From Leptomonas pyrrhocoris (lineage: Eukaryota; Euglenozoa; Kinetoplastea; Trypanosomatida; Trypanosomatidae), in NCBI RefSeq assembly GCF_001293395.1, contig NW_015438362.1, positions 62,001 to 126,000 on the forward strand: a DNA stretch of 64,000 bases. Reading direction: 5' to 3'. The translations under genes were made by a program, and so were the position numbers. Positions 19,200-29,153 of the stretch are shown here, one piece after another. Every line of letters begins with the position of its first letter. Position 1 is the stretch's first letter. The notes under the pieces are model-generated. The model was not told the origin of the DNA. It ran no database searches and saw nothing but the letters and a program-made list of their open reading frames with translations.

Positions 19200-19676
19200 T
19201 TAGAACTCGAGCATGCAGTTCACCCAGCCAGAGTCAATTTTAGCGCTGTACTTCTTGTAGAAGTTGATGGCCGGCTCATTCCACTCCAGCGCCTGCCAGA
19301 CCATGCCGTGGCAGCCGTCCTCCTTTGCCTGCTGCAAGACACGGTCAAAGAGCATCTTGCCCGCACCCACGCCGCGGCGCGTCTCGGTCACCACGAAGTC
19401 CTCCAAGTACAGCATGCGACCACGCCAGGTGGAGTAGCGATAGTAATAAAGAGCCATGCCAACAACGTGCGGAGCAGCAGCGCCTTCTCGCACCTCCACC
19501 ACAAATGCGCTCCAGAGGGGACGCTCACCAAAGCCGAGCTCCTCCATCTCCTCCTTCGACACGATGACGGATTCGGGCGATTTTTCGTAGACGGCCAGCT
19601 CCATGATCAGGTCGTACATCCGCTGGCAGTCCTCCCGCTGCGCACGGCGGATGGTCACGACGGTGTCGGAGGACAT
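19200..19676 (-). CDS. GNAT N-acetyltransferase, spermidine/diamine or thialysine type (SSAT-like)
   Basis: A 158-residue acetyl-CoA-dependent N-acetyltransferase of the SSAT group. The fit is full length: an N-terminal IRRAQREDC and ELAVYEK segment (26-32), the family-typical YSTWRGRMLYLED stretch (81-93), the acetyl-CoA loop RRGVGAGKMLF (100-110), and WNEPAINFYKKYSA near the end (132-144). SSAT proteins acetylate polyamines or related amines; the related SSAT2 prefers thialysine. The sequence does not settle the substrate. This is notable because trypanosomatids depend on polyamines for trypanothione. The ATG at 19676 gives the standard start. No organelle signal is visible. Confidence 0.9.
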   Translation of the reverse strand: MSSDTVVTIRRAQREDCQRMYDLIMELAVYEKSPESVIVSKEEMEELGFGERPLWSAFVVEVREGAAAPHVVGMALYYYRYSTWRGRMLYLEDFVVTETRRGVGAGKMLFDRVLQQAKEDGCHGMVWQALEWNEPAINFYKKYSAKIDSGWVNCMLEF

Positions 19677-21773
19677 GGCGCTTTAGGAAAAAGAAAAGAG
19701 GTACGCGGCTGCGAAAGAATAAAGAAAGACTGTGCTTCGTAGAGATGAGAGCTAACAATTGACAACAAGATATATAAGCAGAGAAATCTAGGATCGATAA
19801 CGTTTTTATTATTATTTTTCGCTGTCAGAGTAGAGCAAAACGGAGAGGTTGCGGAGACTTAACAGAAGCGATGTTGCAGCAGAAACGAGGTAAGATTTGA
19901 AAAAGAGGAGCGAGGTAGAGGGATTTGCGCATCGGAGAAGCAGTCTCAACTGCTTTCACTTGATAGCGGCAGCCGTTGCAACAAAGTCATCACTGCTGAT
20001 CCAATGGGCCTCGGTGTCAGGTGATTCAAGACGACGACCCAGACACACACACACAGTTATTGACGGTTCAAAAAGAAGAAGCGACTTTGCTGATAGAAAA
20101 CGAGACGCGAGCGTCAAACCGGTTTTGCGCTGGCGTGTAAATTGGACCTACGTAATTGAAATGATCTTGTTGTTGTTGTTTAGCTCTGACGGCTTTTGAT
20201 CGTTTTTACTTCGATGAAAGGTACAACAGCAATTTCAAGGAAGCAAACGCTACCATACGTTAAGAGCCACAAGTAGATGTGGCTTTCCGGTGATACCCGG
20301 AAGAGAAACAAACGAACAAAAAGAGAGTAGACCAGGTTAATAGTTTCTCCGCGGTTCGTATACGTGTATATAAGCAGAGAAGTTCATAAAAGAAGTTTCT
20401 TTTCCGCGTTTACTTCCTCACACCCGCAACATCTATCTATATTTCGCTCACTGAACTTTCACTCAACGCTAGGTGCAGACTGTGACGCAACCCATGGTGT
20501 GACTATTGTTTTTGAGGCAAGTCGTAACCTACGGTGCGCAGGTTTTGAAAGATGCACCTACGCGTGTGTGGATGTCCAAGAACCACGCTCTTTGGAATAA
20601 AATTGTTATATATATTAAAGGAAAACAAAGGTAGCTACTTAAACAAAGTGACAATAATAATAAATGAAAATGAGAGTTAACCCTTATACTCAGAAAATAG
20701 TTAAACACGATTCCGCGTTGAAAAGGACAGGTAAGTTTTTGCCGTTTTAAAACTCAGCGAGCGTTATACCTCCGTTTTTTTTTTTTTAACAGTATAGATA
20801 TATATACGTTTCGCTTCCTGCACCCTCAAAATTAGGCGAGGTGCAGAGAAAATTTACCAGCACTTATGGTAGGCTGAGCGTAGAGACTCGCTTTAACTAG
20901 GACTGTCCTCAAGCGGAAAAGCGATGAGCAAAACAAGTTTTAAAAAACATCAAACCAACAAACACCCACCAACAAACAAAGGGGCAAAAAAAAAGAACTC
21001 CAAACACAAGACGTTAGCGTCAACGAAGGTGATAGTAGTAACAGCAAAAAGGGCAAACGTGATTTCAGTTGTTCGTCGTTCATGTTGGAAACAGAAACAG
21101 AAGCACTGGCGCTGCGAAAACGCAAGTCCACGGCGGCGGTACGCTGATAAACTGTTTCGTGTCGCAATAGCACAAGGAAAAAGAAGAAGAAAGAAACACA
21201 ACAGCCGAACACGCTCGCCAAAACTTCACAAGGCCAAAGCGCACACCTCCACGAATGAGAGGCAGCAGCTTGCCCGGGAGACAATAAAAAAAAAGGATGC
21301 ACGTAGATTGTGGTGCAGTCAACAACAGAACAAAGCAAACAGTTACCCACGCTCGCAACAAGACAGACAAGACGCTTACGTTGCATTCGCCAAATCGTGG
21401 GGAAGGCAGCGGTGGGTGCAGGAGAACGTAGTGCGTAAAAGAAAAGTTTGCAACTCCAATCAAAACAAAAAAAAGGAAAGAAGAGTTTTAAGAAAGGTAG
21501 TGGCTATGGTGCCGTACCTGCCGTCGCTCTCAGTAGCCTTGCTTTCCCATTCCGACGAATTCGTACGCCGGAAAATCCAGACAAGACGTTCCTTTTTCTT
21601 CCCTCAGAACGAATTGGTTGGAGAAACGAGGCAACAGTCCAATAGGAGCACAATAAAAGGGAAACTGTGAAGACTGGAACGCGCAGAACAGGGTAGCGGA
21701 AAAGTAAACAAACACTACAGAAATCGTACAAGAGAGATTTTCTTTCTTTCCTACGCTGTCAGTTTGGGTTTCC
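19677..21773. other. Long AT-rich spacer
   Basis: About 2.1 kb of AT-rich DNA between the transporter and acetyltransferase genes. A long purine-rich plus-strand region (about 20,920-21,660) opens a 248-codon Lys/Arg-rich frame; I read this as the complement of pyrimidine-rich untranslated sequence, not a gene. Short TA-rich runs occur near 20,790-20,810. Confidence 0.5.
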
Positions 21774-23672
21774 TCAGGCAACGGGCTCATCGGACGTGCT
21801 TGGCTGCTTCTCCGCCACCTGTCCCGCCGTTGCAGTCGTCAAGCGGCGGCACTTGTCTACGAAGCGGCTGTAGCGAATGTGCACAATGCTTGCCAGCACC
21901 GCCGCCAGCGCCGCCGTGCACGTCACGACGATGATGGGAGTTTGGACACAGGCGCGAGTCGTGCAGCCCTGCGCCACTGTGTGTCCCATCTTCTCGCGCT
22001 GCGAGTCGACGGTCAGGCCGAAGAGGAAGCGGTTGAAGCAAATCACGCCAATCACGTTGGTGCAGAAGCTCATGTTGTACAGAATGCCGTGGTGGGCGGC
22101 GAAGATGCAGGGGAAGATGAGGGCGCGGACGCCATTGAACACGCCCTCCTCGAAGTACACCAAAATGTAAGGAAAGAGAAGAGCATCGCCGGGAAGCACG
22201 AGGATGAGCACACCCGCAATGGTGGCGACGATCGGCGCCACCGGCAGTGCGATCGTCACGAGCACCTTGCGCCTCTCGGGATCCTGGTGCTGCACGTACG
22301 CCTCGAAGAGACCCATGGCAATGCGACCCACTGCACTGCCGACGCCGATGAAGGCTGTGTATAGGGAGCCCAGCTCTGCCGAGCGGGAGCGGCCGGTGCG
22401 GGCGACGTAGATGGTGCTGCCATTGTAGGTGACAATCGTGCCGAGGGCACCTTGGCAGACGAAGGCGACGAGCAGCAGCCAAATGTCGGGGCGGCTCAGC
22501 GTCTGCCAGATCGTGCCACCGTAACGCGGATCCTGCGGGCCTTCCTCAATCACCGCCGCCTCCAACTCCGACGCATCTGCAACGGGGCGGCTGTCGCTTG
22601 GGGAAGGCTGGTCGAGGGGCTCGCGGCTGTCGTTGAGCACCTCGCCGGGCACCTCCAGCTGCGGCTTACCGCCGTTGTCGATCTCGCGCACCGCCGCACC
22701 GTTGATGAGTTCAGTGTCGTCGAAGCTGTCCCCCGACTCCGCCGGCTCGTTCACACCGCCCAACCAGCGGATGGGCATCGCCATGGCCCAGAAGGCGAGG
22801 CAAAGCACCACCGTGATGACACCGATCACAATCTTGCCGGCGTTCGACACCTTTGTGTAGGCCAGCACCGGGGCGGTGATGGTGAAGAAGACAACGAGGC
22901 AGGCCACGATGACGTAGCCGTAGGCGATGCGGCGAATCGGCACGAACTTCTCCGCGTAGACCGTTTTGAGCGAAGTGAGGGCGGCGATCGCCTCCTCCGT
23001 CTTGCCGCGCCCGCGCCACCAGTTGACAAAGTAGGGCGGCAGAGCGATCAGGAAACTCGCCGCAACGGCCACCGCCACCGTAAGGGCCATGATGAAGTAG
23101 ATGAAGCCGCTGATGTTGTTGGAGAAGAAGCCGCGACTGATGGAGGACAGCACGGAGCTACCAAGGCCCGTCATCACCTTGGCCAAGCCAATCACCGGAC
23201 CGCGGTTGCGCGGGAAGAGCTCGACGAGGGTGACAATCGACGCCGCATCGAAGAGACCGCTGCAGGTGTTCATGAAGGCGTAGAAGACGGAGATGGTGGC
23301 GGTGTTGCCGGCAATCTTGCCGTCGAAGATGAGACCCAAGCCAAGGCAGCCCACAAAGCCCGTCACACCAGCGATGATCAGCAGCGGCAGAGGCCCGATG
23401 TAGTCATACAGTACGCCGTAGGGGATGACAAAGTAACAGAAGACCACGCCGACCGTGCTGATGGTGGAAAGGTCGCCATCGGAGAGGGAGTAGCGCTTCT
23501 GGAACTCGTCACTGAAGAGGTCGAAGGCGAACACCAGGGAGACGCAGATGCTGCAGAAGAGAACGCAGGACAGAGCGCGGAAACGCTTGACCTCGTCGAT
23601 GACGTGCAGCCCCCTCGCCGAACGAGCCGCGACGTACTTCGTCTGGCTGAACGTGTGCGCAAGACCGAGCAT
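21774..23672 (-). CDS. Nodulin-like MFS transporter
   Basis: A 632-residue polytopic membrane protein. From the ATG at 23672 there is a short cytosolic N-terminus and about six spans, with the MFS-like loop YGVLYDYIGPLPL between spans 2 and 3. A long hydrophilic central loop (about 300-390, rich in Glu/Pro/Asp/Ser) follows, then about six more spans and a short C-terminal tail. This layout, and the LVELFPRNRGPVIGL segment after the fourth span, matches the nodulin-like branch of the major facilitator superfamily, which is expanded in trypanosomatids. The substrate cannot be read from sequence; some relatives carry metabolites or iron. The frame upstream of the ATG encodes Phe/Ser-rich translation of the pyrimidine tract. 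Confidence 0.88.
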   Translation of the reverse strand: MLGLAHTFSQTKYVAARSARGLHVIDEVKRFRALSCVLFCSICVSLVFAFDLFSDEFQKRYSLSDGDLSTISTVGVVFCYFVIPYGVLYDYIGPLPLLIIAGVTGFVGCLGLGLIFDGKIAGNTATISVFYAFMNTCSGLFDAASIVTLVELFPRNRGPVIGLAKVMTGLGSSVLSSISRGFFSNNISGFIYFIMALTVAVAVAASFLIALPPYFVNWWRGRGKTEEAIAALTSLKTVYAEKFVPIRRIAYGYVIVACLVVFFTITAPVLAYTKVSNAGKIVIGVITVVLCLAFWAMAMPIRWLGGVNEPAESGDSFDDTELINGAAVREIDNGGKPQLEVPGEVLNDSREPLDQPSPSDSRPVADASELEAAVIEEGPQDPRYGGTIWQTLSRPDIWLLLVAFVCQGALGTIVTYNGSTIYVARTGRSRSAELGSLYTAFIGVGSAVGRIAMGLFEAYVQHQDPERRKVLVTIALPVAPIVATIAGVLILVLPGDALLFPYILVYFEEGVFNGVRALIFPCIFAAHHGILYNMSFCTNVIGVICFNRFLFGLTVDSQREKMGHTVAQGCTTRACVQTPIIVVTCTAALAAVLASIVHIRYSRFVDKCRRLTTATAGQVAEKQPSTSDEPVA

Positions 23673-24237
23673 GGTACTCGCCTCTTCTTTCGAACGAGTG
23701 AGGAAAAAAGGCGAGAGATAAAAGAAGAAGAAGTGGACTCTTAGAGAACCGCCAGCAAAATAACAGCAAGAAAACGCTGCAGAGTTGTGGGGAAAGCAAT
23801 GAACGAAGAGAGGGAGATTTCCTTTTTTTTCTTTAGAGAGACGAATTTTCTCTTGAGCGTTGTGTGGAGGAAGTGACACAGATGCAGGCTTACTGCGTCG
23901 AAGACAGTTGGGTCGGCAGGAGAAATAATAATAATAATAGTCAATCAGGGAAGAGTGAAGAGCAAGAAAGAAGGAAGGAAAGGTAAGAGAAAGTTGCGCG
24001 TGAGACATTGCTATTGCTTAGGTGCAATGGACGACATGGTTGTCTCGCCACATTCATGCTTGCAGTGCCGTACGGGAAGGGAAACGAAGGGCAAATACAT
24101 TGTTCAAATAAATAAATAAATAAGAATCATAATACTAGTATATATATATATCTTTTCTTTGTTTAAAACAAGTTAGCAGAGGATGACATTGCGAAACAGA
24201 CAGCCAAGCGAGGGCATTCTTTATCTTTTCGTGGCAA
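23673..24237. other. Spacer upstream of the transporter gene
   Basis: Contains a purine-rich plus-strand stretch at about 23,690-23,760 (pyrimidine tract on the minus strand), short AAT repeats at about 23,925-23,939, and a TA run at about 24,138-24,151. No gene seen. Confidence 0.5.
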
Positions 24238-24465
24238 TTACGACTTCTTGCGGCGGCAGTCTTGCGCCACCACGCCGTTCCAACCGGGGGACACGTCACC
24301 GGCGCTGCGGAGCATCACCACACGCTCTGGAAACAGGGAGACACGAATCACCTCGGCAGCTGCGGGATCGGCCGTTTCGCTGGCCGTTGCCTGCTTCGCA
24401 CTCAGCGTCACTCGCTGCCCAGTAGCCGAGGGGGCTGGGGATGTTGGCGAGGCGGAGGCAGACAT
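24238..24465 (-). CDS. Small protein of unknown function
   Basis: 75 residues from the ATG at 24465. I do not recognise it. The evidence for coding is composition: the frame is a GC-rich island in an AT-rich spacer, most codons end in G or C as in the large neighbours, and the frame stops where composition changes. The N-terminal half is Ala/Ser/Thr/Pro-rich and probably disordered; the second half (RVSLFPERVVMLRS and following) looks folded, and the end is basic (RRKKS). No signal peptide or membrane span. The upstream extension of the frame is pyrimidine-rich leader. It could be a short conserved kinetoplastid protein or the end of something larger that has decayed. Confidence 0.6.
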   Translation of the reverse strand: MSASASPTSPAPSATGQRVTLSAKQATASETADPAAAEVIRVSLFPERVVMLRSAGDVSPGWNGVVAQDCRRKKS

Positions 24466-25193
24466 GACAGCCGGAACCGAGAACTGCAACACGGACGAAG
24501 GAAAAAGTTCAAAAAACAATATGTCTGACTACAAAACGGGAAAAGCGATACGAGACGTGTGGGGTTCGGGTATTTTCGTTTTCTTTCTAAGTAGGCGAAT
24601 GCAACGGCAAATGGTAGGAGCGCCGTGCGTGTACGCCGGATCACAACGGAGGGGAAAGCAAGAGGAACAGGTACCCATGATCAGAGAACAGAACACAAAG
24701 GACCCCCTCCGTTCATTACACGGAAGGAAGATGAAGCTGTGCCGTAAAGGTTTACACCAACGAATGCTTCGAAATGGCATTGGTAAAACGCTGTCGTGAG
24801 AGACAAAACAGGCACAGAAAAGATATCTTTTCCTTTTCAATTTTTAATTTCTTTCCCTACGCGTCAGATGGGCCCAATAATGAATGAATACCGCATTACA
24901 CAAGACATAATGGACAAAGAAGAGGAAGAACAATAATAAAAATAGGCGCACGAAGGAGCACGATGAATGCCTGGCACCAATGCCTGCTCAGAATGGCGGT
25001 ATTCACATTGTTTGCGCCCGAAGCTCTTTTCACTCACCAGTATTGTCGAAACAACGTGAAGAAAAAAAAAGGTCCATGCACAGCACGTGACCTCACCTTT
25101 TCAACATATGTACTAGCAGATCCGCAGCATCGCACTCGAACCCATGCGAAGTCGTTCACGTTCCGCCCACTCGATTCTCTTCCTACGCGTCTC
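24466..25193. other. Spacer
   Basis: AT-rich spacer between the Cys-rich protein gene and the small ORF. I see no gene. Confidence 0.45.
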
Positions 25194-25514
25194 TCAGATG
25201 TCCGCCTCATCGTCATCGTAGGCGTCCCAGTCTGCTTCCATGCTGCACAGCGTACAACCGGCGGCGCTGACGGTGCGGCAGCATTGGCAGCCCTTTTCTC
25301 CGTTGCATCGCATATCTCCCGAGTACATAAAACAGATACCGCTGGCCATGGTAACGTTGCACACATACGGAAAGCCACGACCCTGACAGTAGTTGCAATC
25401 GATATCGGGTGAGCTATCCGCGTATGCGCCAGACGAGCTGAAGAGCAACAAGCTTGCGAGAAGGAGAAACAGCAGGAGCCCGGTGGCGTTCAGTGAATGG
25501 CGAGCCGCTCTCAT
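25194..25514 (-). CDS. Small secreted or lumenal Cys-rich protein
   Basis: 106 residues from the ATG at 25514, or 116 from the ATG at 25544. The N-terminus is a clear signal peptide: a short basic region, a long Leu/Phe core and a likely cleavage after Ala-Tyr-Ala. The mature part of about 70 residues has ten cysteines, including C-x2-C pairs and a CQCC cluster, enough for five disulfides or a metal site, then a short acidic tail (AYDDDEADI). No GPI signal or second membrane span is visible, so secretion, or retention in an endomembrane compartment, is the simplest reading. I do not recognise the family. Upstream, a strong minus-strand pyrimidine tract lies at about 25,625-25,700. Confidence 0.72.
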   Translation of the reverse strand: MRAARHSLNATGLLLFLLLASLLLFSSSGAYADSSPDIDCNYCQGRGFPYVCNVTMASGICFMYSGDMRCNGEKGCQCCRTVSAAGCTLCSMEADWDAYDDDEADI

Positions 25515-25544
25515 CGTCGTGGTGTTCTGGTTGATCAGCCACAT

Positions 25545-26798
25545 AATTTTCTGATTTTCCACAAATGTCAGTTTTTCCCTTTTCTTTCAGGTTTTAAGTT
25601 TCGCTGTGTGGAGAGGCGTGGGAGAGTAAAAAAAAGTCGCCAGGTGCGATGGAAGGGAGAAATACGAAGTAAGAAAGGCGAGAAGGAAAAGAAGAGGATT
25701 GCTTGTTTTACCTCCTCCTGAATTTGGGAAGTCGTTAGACCATTGTGACACGCCTTCAACAGCAAAACAGTAACGAACAGACCCGTTGGATCAACCGTTG
25801 AGGGCCCATGTAGTGCTGTTATGAACGCGTACGAGGACTCGCGCAAAACAAAGTGGCGGGCGTGGTGAGCAGCCAAGATCACACACACGGCAACTCCATA
25901 GTCAAGCAGTGAATCTTTTCCCTCTTGGATCTACTGGGTGTTGTCGAGGAGAGAGAGAGAGAGTACCGAAGCACACACAACAGAGGAAAAGCTACCTACT
26001 TGCATTGTGAAGGCAAACAACACTGAGCGAAGAAGGGAAAAAGAGGAGAAGAGACGACTCCACCGGTCAAGAACAAAAATGCGGCTAAAAAAATAAATAA
26101 CAACATTAGAAGAAACTGTCAAAGAACAACAACAAACCACACGTGACCGCGTCACCTCAACTTCCTACACACCTCAAGCGCATAAAACAAAAACAGATAT
26201 ATAACGCCAACAATGCAAAGGAAAAAAATAAAAAGAAAGCAGCCGTTTACCTTTATCTTTTACATACAGAGTACGAAGAGTCTCCGAGTTTAACGCAACA
26301 CGCAAAACAAGAGTAGAGGATGCTGCCCCACTTCACAGAGACGAAAACACAGTGAGAAAAAACAAAAAGAGCTTCGATGACCACACAAACTTGCGGCTAA
26401 ACTGGTGGAAGGGAAAGAGAAACACTCGAGACGCGGCAAAAGGTGTCCACTTTCGTTGTACTTCCTTCTCCTCCCCTTGTCAAAACAAGATGACTAGGTC
26501 ACGAATGCATCAACGTAGCGTCGCCGCCAGCACGCATGATTCCTCTTCCCTAGCCCGTCACGCTTCCCTTTCTGAAGGTAGCAAAAACGTTAAAAAACAG
26601 AAGAAGGAAATGCTCTGCTGAACGATGAACGTTAAACCGATGCGCGCGATGACAGCACCACGGCTGGCACCGCACCATGCGCTCACTCACTCACAGCAAC
26701 AAAAACAAGAGGAAGAAATAAAAGCAAAGTACGCTTTGTCGCTTCTAACAAACAAGACGAAGGCGGTGATTTGAATTCGCTTTCTTCCACGGCCTCCT
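25545..26798. other. Spacer with pyrimidine tract
   Basis: The minus strand of 25,625-25,700 is a strong pyrimidine tract, the likely splice signal of the Cys-rich gene. The rest is AT-rich 3' untranslated sequence of the SPRR-rich protein gene. A short (GA) run lies near 25,950-25,962. No gene seen. Confidence 0.5.
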
Positions 26799-29153
26799 CT
26801 ATGGAGAATTGTCCTCCGCTGCACCTGCCTCGTACACCCGACGCTCCAACTGCGAGGCGGCGATCTGCACTGCGTCGGCCAGCCCACCTCGTGCGGCTAA
26901 TAGGGTGCGCAGCGCGGCAGAGCACTTCTCGTTGAAGCGACGCACGGCTGCGCGTTGCAGTATCACAATTTCACGCTGGACCGTAATATCCTCGCTGTGG
27001 CCTAGCGTGTTGGCGATGACATCCAGCTCCGCCTGCACGTCATCGCCGTAAAGCAGCTCCGCGAACGCTTCCTCGTCGTTGGCGAAGATGACCTCGCGGA
27101 GAATCTCCAGGTGCTCGTCGCTGAGGCTCTCGGCGAGTTCGGTGTTGTACTGGCAAAGCCCCACGGTGCTGTCAAAGGTGTTGCCGTCTAGGAAGGACAC
27201 GAAGGAGAAGATGGGGTAGTCAAAGCCGTCTTGGCGAGAGCTATTGAGGGTGTCGTGCAGAACCACCGCTAGCGCAGGAGCTGGAGCGAGGGCCGGAGCG
27301 GACTTGGTAGGACGGCTGCTGCTGCTCCCTACCTTATCGCTCGGCGCGGTGTGCATCGAGGCCGACGGCTCACGCGTGCTGTGCGTTCCTGACCGCCTAG
27401 CCTCGGTAACGGATCGGAGATTTGACTTGGGCGGTGCTGCCGGTGCAATCGGCGCACGAGGGCGGCGACGGCTGTCTACCGCTTTCTCCGGCTCTATCAA
27501 GACCGGCGCACCTGCTACTCCGTTCGTCGCCTCGTGCGAACTGCGCGTGCGCCGCTGCGACCCACGCGAGGAGCTGCGATGGCGGTGGGCACTGCCGTCC
27601 TTCTCCGCAGCCCGGTGATGATCTCGGCGCGGACGTTCCATTTCGCGCTGCCGGGCAGCTTCCTCCTCTGCTTCTGCTTCTGCCTCTGCCGCCTCCTTCA
27701 GTTGCAGCGCGCGCGTGCGGTTCTTCTCCACTTCCGTTTTCATGCTGTTGATCCAGTGGCGTGTGGAGTCGATGCACTGCATAATCTTTTCACTGTTCGG
27801 GTCGGGGGCGACGACTGGCAGGTTCATCTCTCGCGAGCGCCGCGGCGACTGCATCCAGCTGTTCAGCGAATCTCGTTTAACTGAGTTCACGCTGATCACC
27901 TCAATGCAAGAGCCAGAGCTGCGGCGTGTGCTCATGTGACTACTGGTGTTGGGTCGCATGAACGTAGACCCGCCTACTGCAGGGGCAGGTCCCTTCACCG
28001 CCTCTGTGAGCGAATGCACACGCGGGAGTTCCTGAGGAGCAACCGACAAGTCGGGTGATTTCTGACGATGTCGCGAGGCGTGACGTGCGTGGCGGCTCTC
28101 GTCTTCGATGTTGGCCGAAACGGGAGTGTAGGAACGGCGCTCTCGTCCGTGACGATGCTCCGAGTCGTGCCGCGATGGCGGGCAGTTGCTGCGGCTACGA
28201 TGAGCGCTGTCGTGGCGGCGTGAGGAAGGGCGGTGCCTCCTGTCCGGTTCGTTTTCCGTGGTATGGCTACGGTGTCTGTCATGCCGCGAGGAAGTGCGTC
28301 GTTTGCTCTCCTCCACCAGGGGCGGACTACGATAGCGAAGGGTGTCCTGACGGTGCGTCGCCTCCGGCACGGGGGCTGGCGCCGGACGTGCGGACTGCGA
28401 CTCGCGGTGGCGGCGTGCGCTACCGTGCGGACTGCGGGTACGCGGCTCCGCGGACGCGTGCCGGTGGCGCGGGCGCGACGACTCCGCACGGCGCTCGGGT
28501 CGGATGGGCGAGCCTGTCTGCCGGTGTGCGCGGCGCGGACTCGTCCGCTTGGGGGAGATGTGCCGTCGCGGACTCCGCACGCCACCGTCCTCGGCTACGA
28601 CGCGGCTGTCGTGGTGGCTGCGCCGTGGGGAGTCACGCCCGGACCGCCGCGGCGAGACCTGCGCGGAGTGGCGCGCGGAGTGCCGGCGTGGCGACACCTG
28701 CTGCTCCTCTGCCAAGACGAGGGCGGTGCTGTGCGCCGGACCCGCCGGTGAGGCACGGCGGGGGGAGCGGTGGACGTGCGGCGTCGTCGACCGTTGAGAG
28801 CTCACCGGCTCCACCGCGCGACGGTGGTAGAGGCTCGCCTCCGCCTCGCGCTGGGAAACGAGGGGGCGGGGTGTGGACGAGGTGCGGCGGGGCGGCTGCG
28901 TGCTCTGTCGGTGCAACGGGGGAACCCCGTCCTCGAGGGTGTAGCCCTCCGACCGGAAGCGATGCTGCCCCGTCTGCGCCGCGTCGCGGTGCTTGCGAGG
29001 AGAGTTTCGACTGCTACTGCTGAGGTGGCGATGCGGGCTGGATCGCGTGGCGAGGTCGCTGCCCCCATTGCGTGAATAATCGCCCTCATGGCCGTTGCGC
29101 CGCGCGGATGAGGGCCGGCTGTGATGGCGCGAGCTCGTGTTAACTCCTGACAT
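26799..29153 (-). CDS. Basic SPRR-rich disordered protein with conserved-looking C-terminal domain
   Basis: 784 residues. The first two thirds are disordered and dominated by Arg, Ser, His and Pro, with seven SPRR motifs plus SPRK and SPKR variants, mostly between residues about 50 and 220. SPKK/SPRR motifs bind DNA in the minor groove in some histone H1-like proteins and are also proline-directed (CDK/MAPK) phosphorylation sites; either use is inference. A short acidic/Ala coiled-coil-like stretch near 490-510 (EAAEAEAEAEEEAARQ) breaks the disorder. The last about 145 residues, beginning near FDYPIFSFVSFLDG, have balanced composition and predicted helices and look folded. There is no RRM, so it is not an ordinary SR splicing factor. 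I do not recognise the C-terminal domain. The ATG at 29153 is the first in frame. Confidence 0.75.
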   Translation of the reverse strand: MSGVNTSSRHHSRPSSARRNGHEGDYSRNGGSDLATRSSPHRHLSSSSRNSPRKHRDAAQTGQHRFRSEGYTLEDGVPPLHRQSTQPPRRTSSTPRPLVSQREAEASLYHRRAVEPVSSQRSTTPHVHRSPRRASPAGPAHSTALVLAEEQQVSPRRHSARHSAQVSPRRSGRDSPRRSHHDSRVVAEDGGVRSPRRHISPKRTSPRRAHRQTGSPIRPERRAESSRPRHRHASAEPRTRSPHGSARRHRESQSARPAPAPVPEATHRQDTLRYRSPPLVEESKRRTSSRHDRHRSHTTENEPDRRHRPSSRRHDSAHRSRSNCPPSRHDSEHRHGRERRSYTPVSANIEDESRHARHASRHRQKSPDLSVAPQELPRVHSLTEAVKGPAPAVGGSTFMRPNTSSHMSTRRSSGSCIEVISVNSVKRDSLNSWMQSPRRSREMNLPVVAPDPNSEKIMQCIDSTRHWINSMKTEVEKNRTRALQLKEAAEAEAEAEEEAARQREMERPRRDHHRAAEKDGSAHRHRSSSRGSQRRTRSSHEATNGVAGAPVLIEPEKAVDSRRRPRAPIAPAAPPKSNLRSVTEARRSGTHSTREPSASMHTAPSDKVGSSSSRPTKSAPALAPAPALAVVLHDTLNSSRQDGFDYPIFSFVSFLDGNTFDSTVGLCQYNTELAESLSDEHLEILREVIFANDEEAFAELLYGDDVQAELDVIANTLGHSEDITVQREIVILQRAAVRRFNEKCSAALRTLLAARGGLADAVQIAASQLERRVYEAGAAEDNSP

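Noticed and set aside
20924-21670. 248-codon plus-strand Lys/Arg-rich frame
   Set aside because: It is the complement of pyrimidine-rich untranslated sequence; the composition explains the open frame.
22452-23744. 430-codon plus-strand frame opposite the MFS transporter
   Set aside because: Shadow frame rich in Asp/Glu/Arg/His, produced by the complement of hydrophobic codons.
24248-24799. 183-codon plus-strand frame over the small 75-residue ORF
   Set aside because: The minus frame has the G/C third-position bias and ends where composition changes; the plus frame runs on into AT-rich spacer.
25100-25170. Possible tRNA (sequence resembling a B box, TCGAACC, on the plus strand)
   Set aside because: The expected T-arm stem does not pair and no A box or acceptor stem was found.
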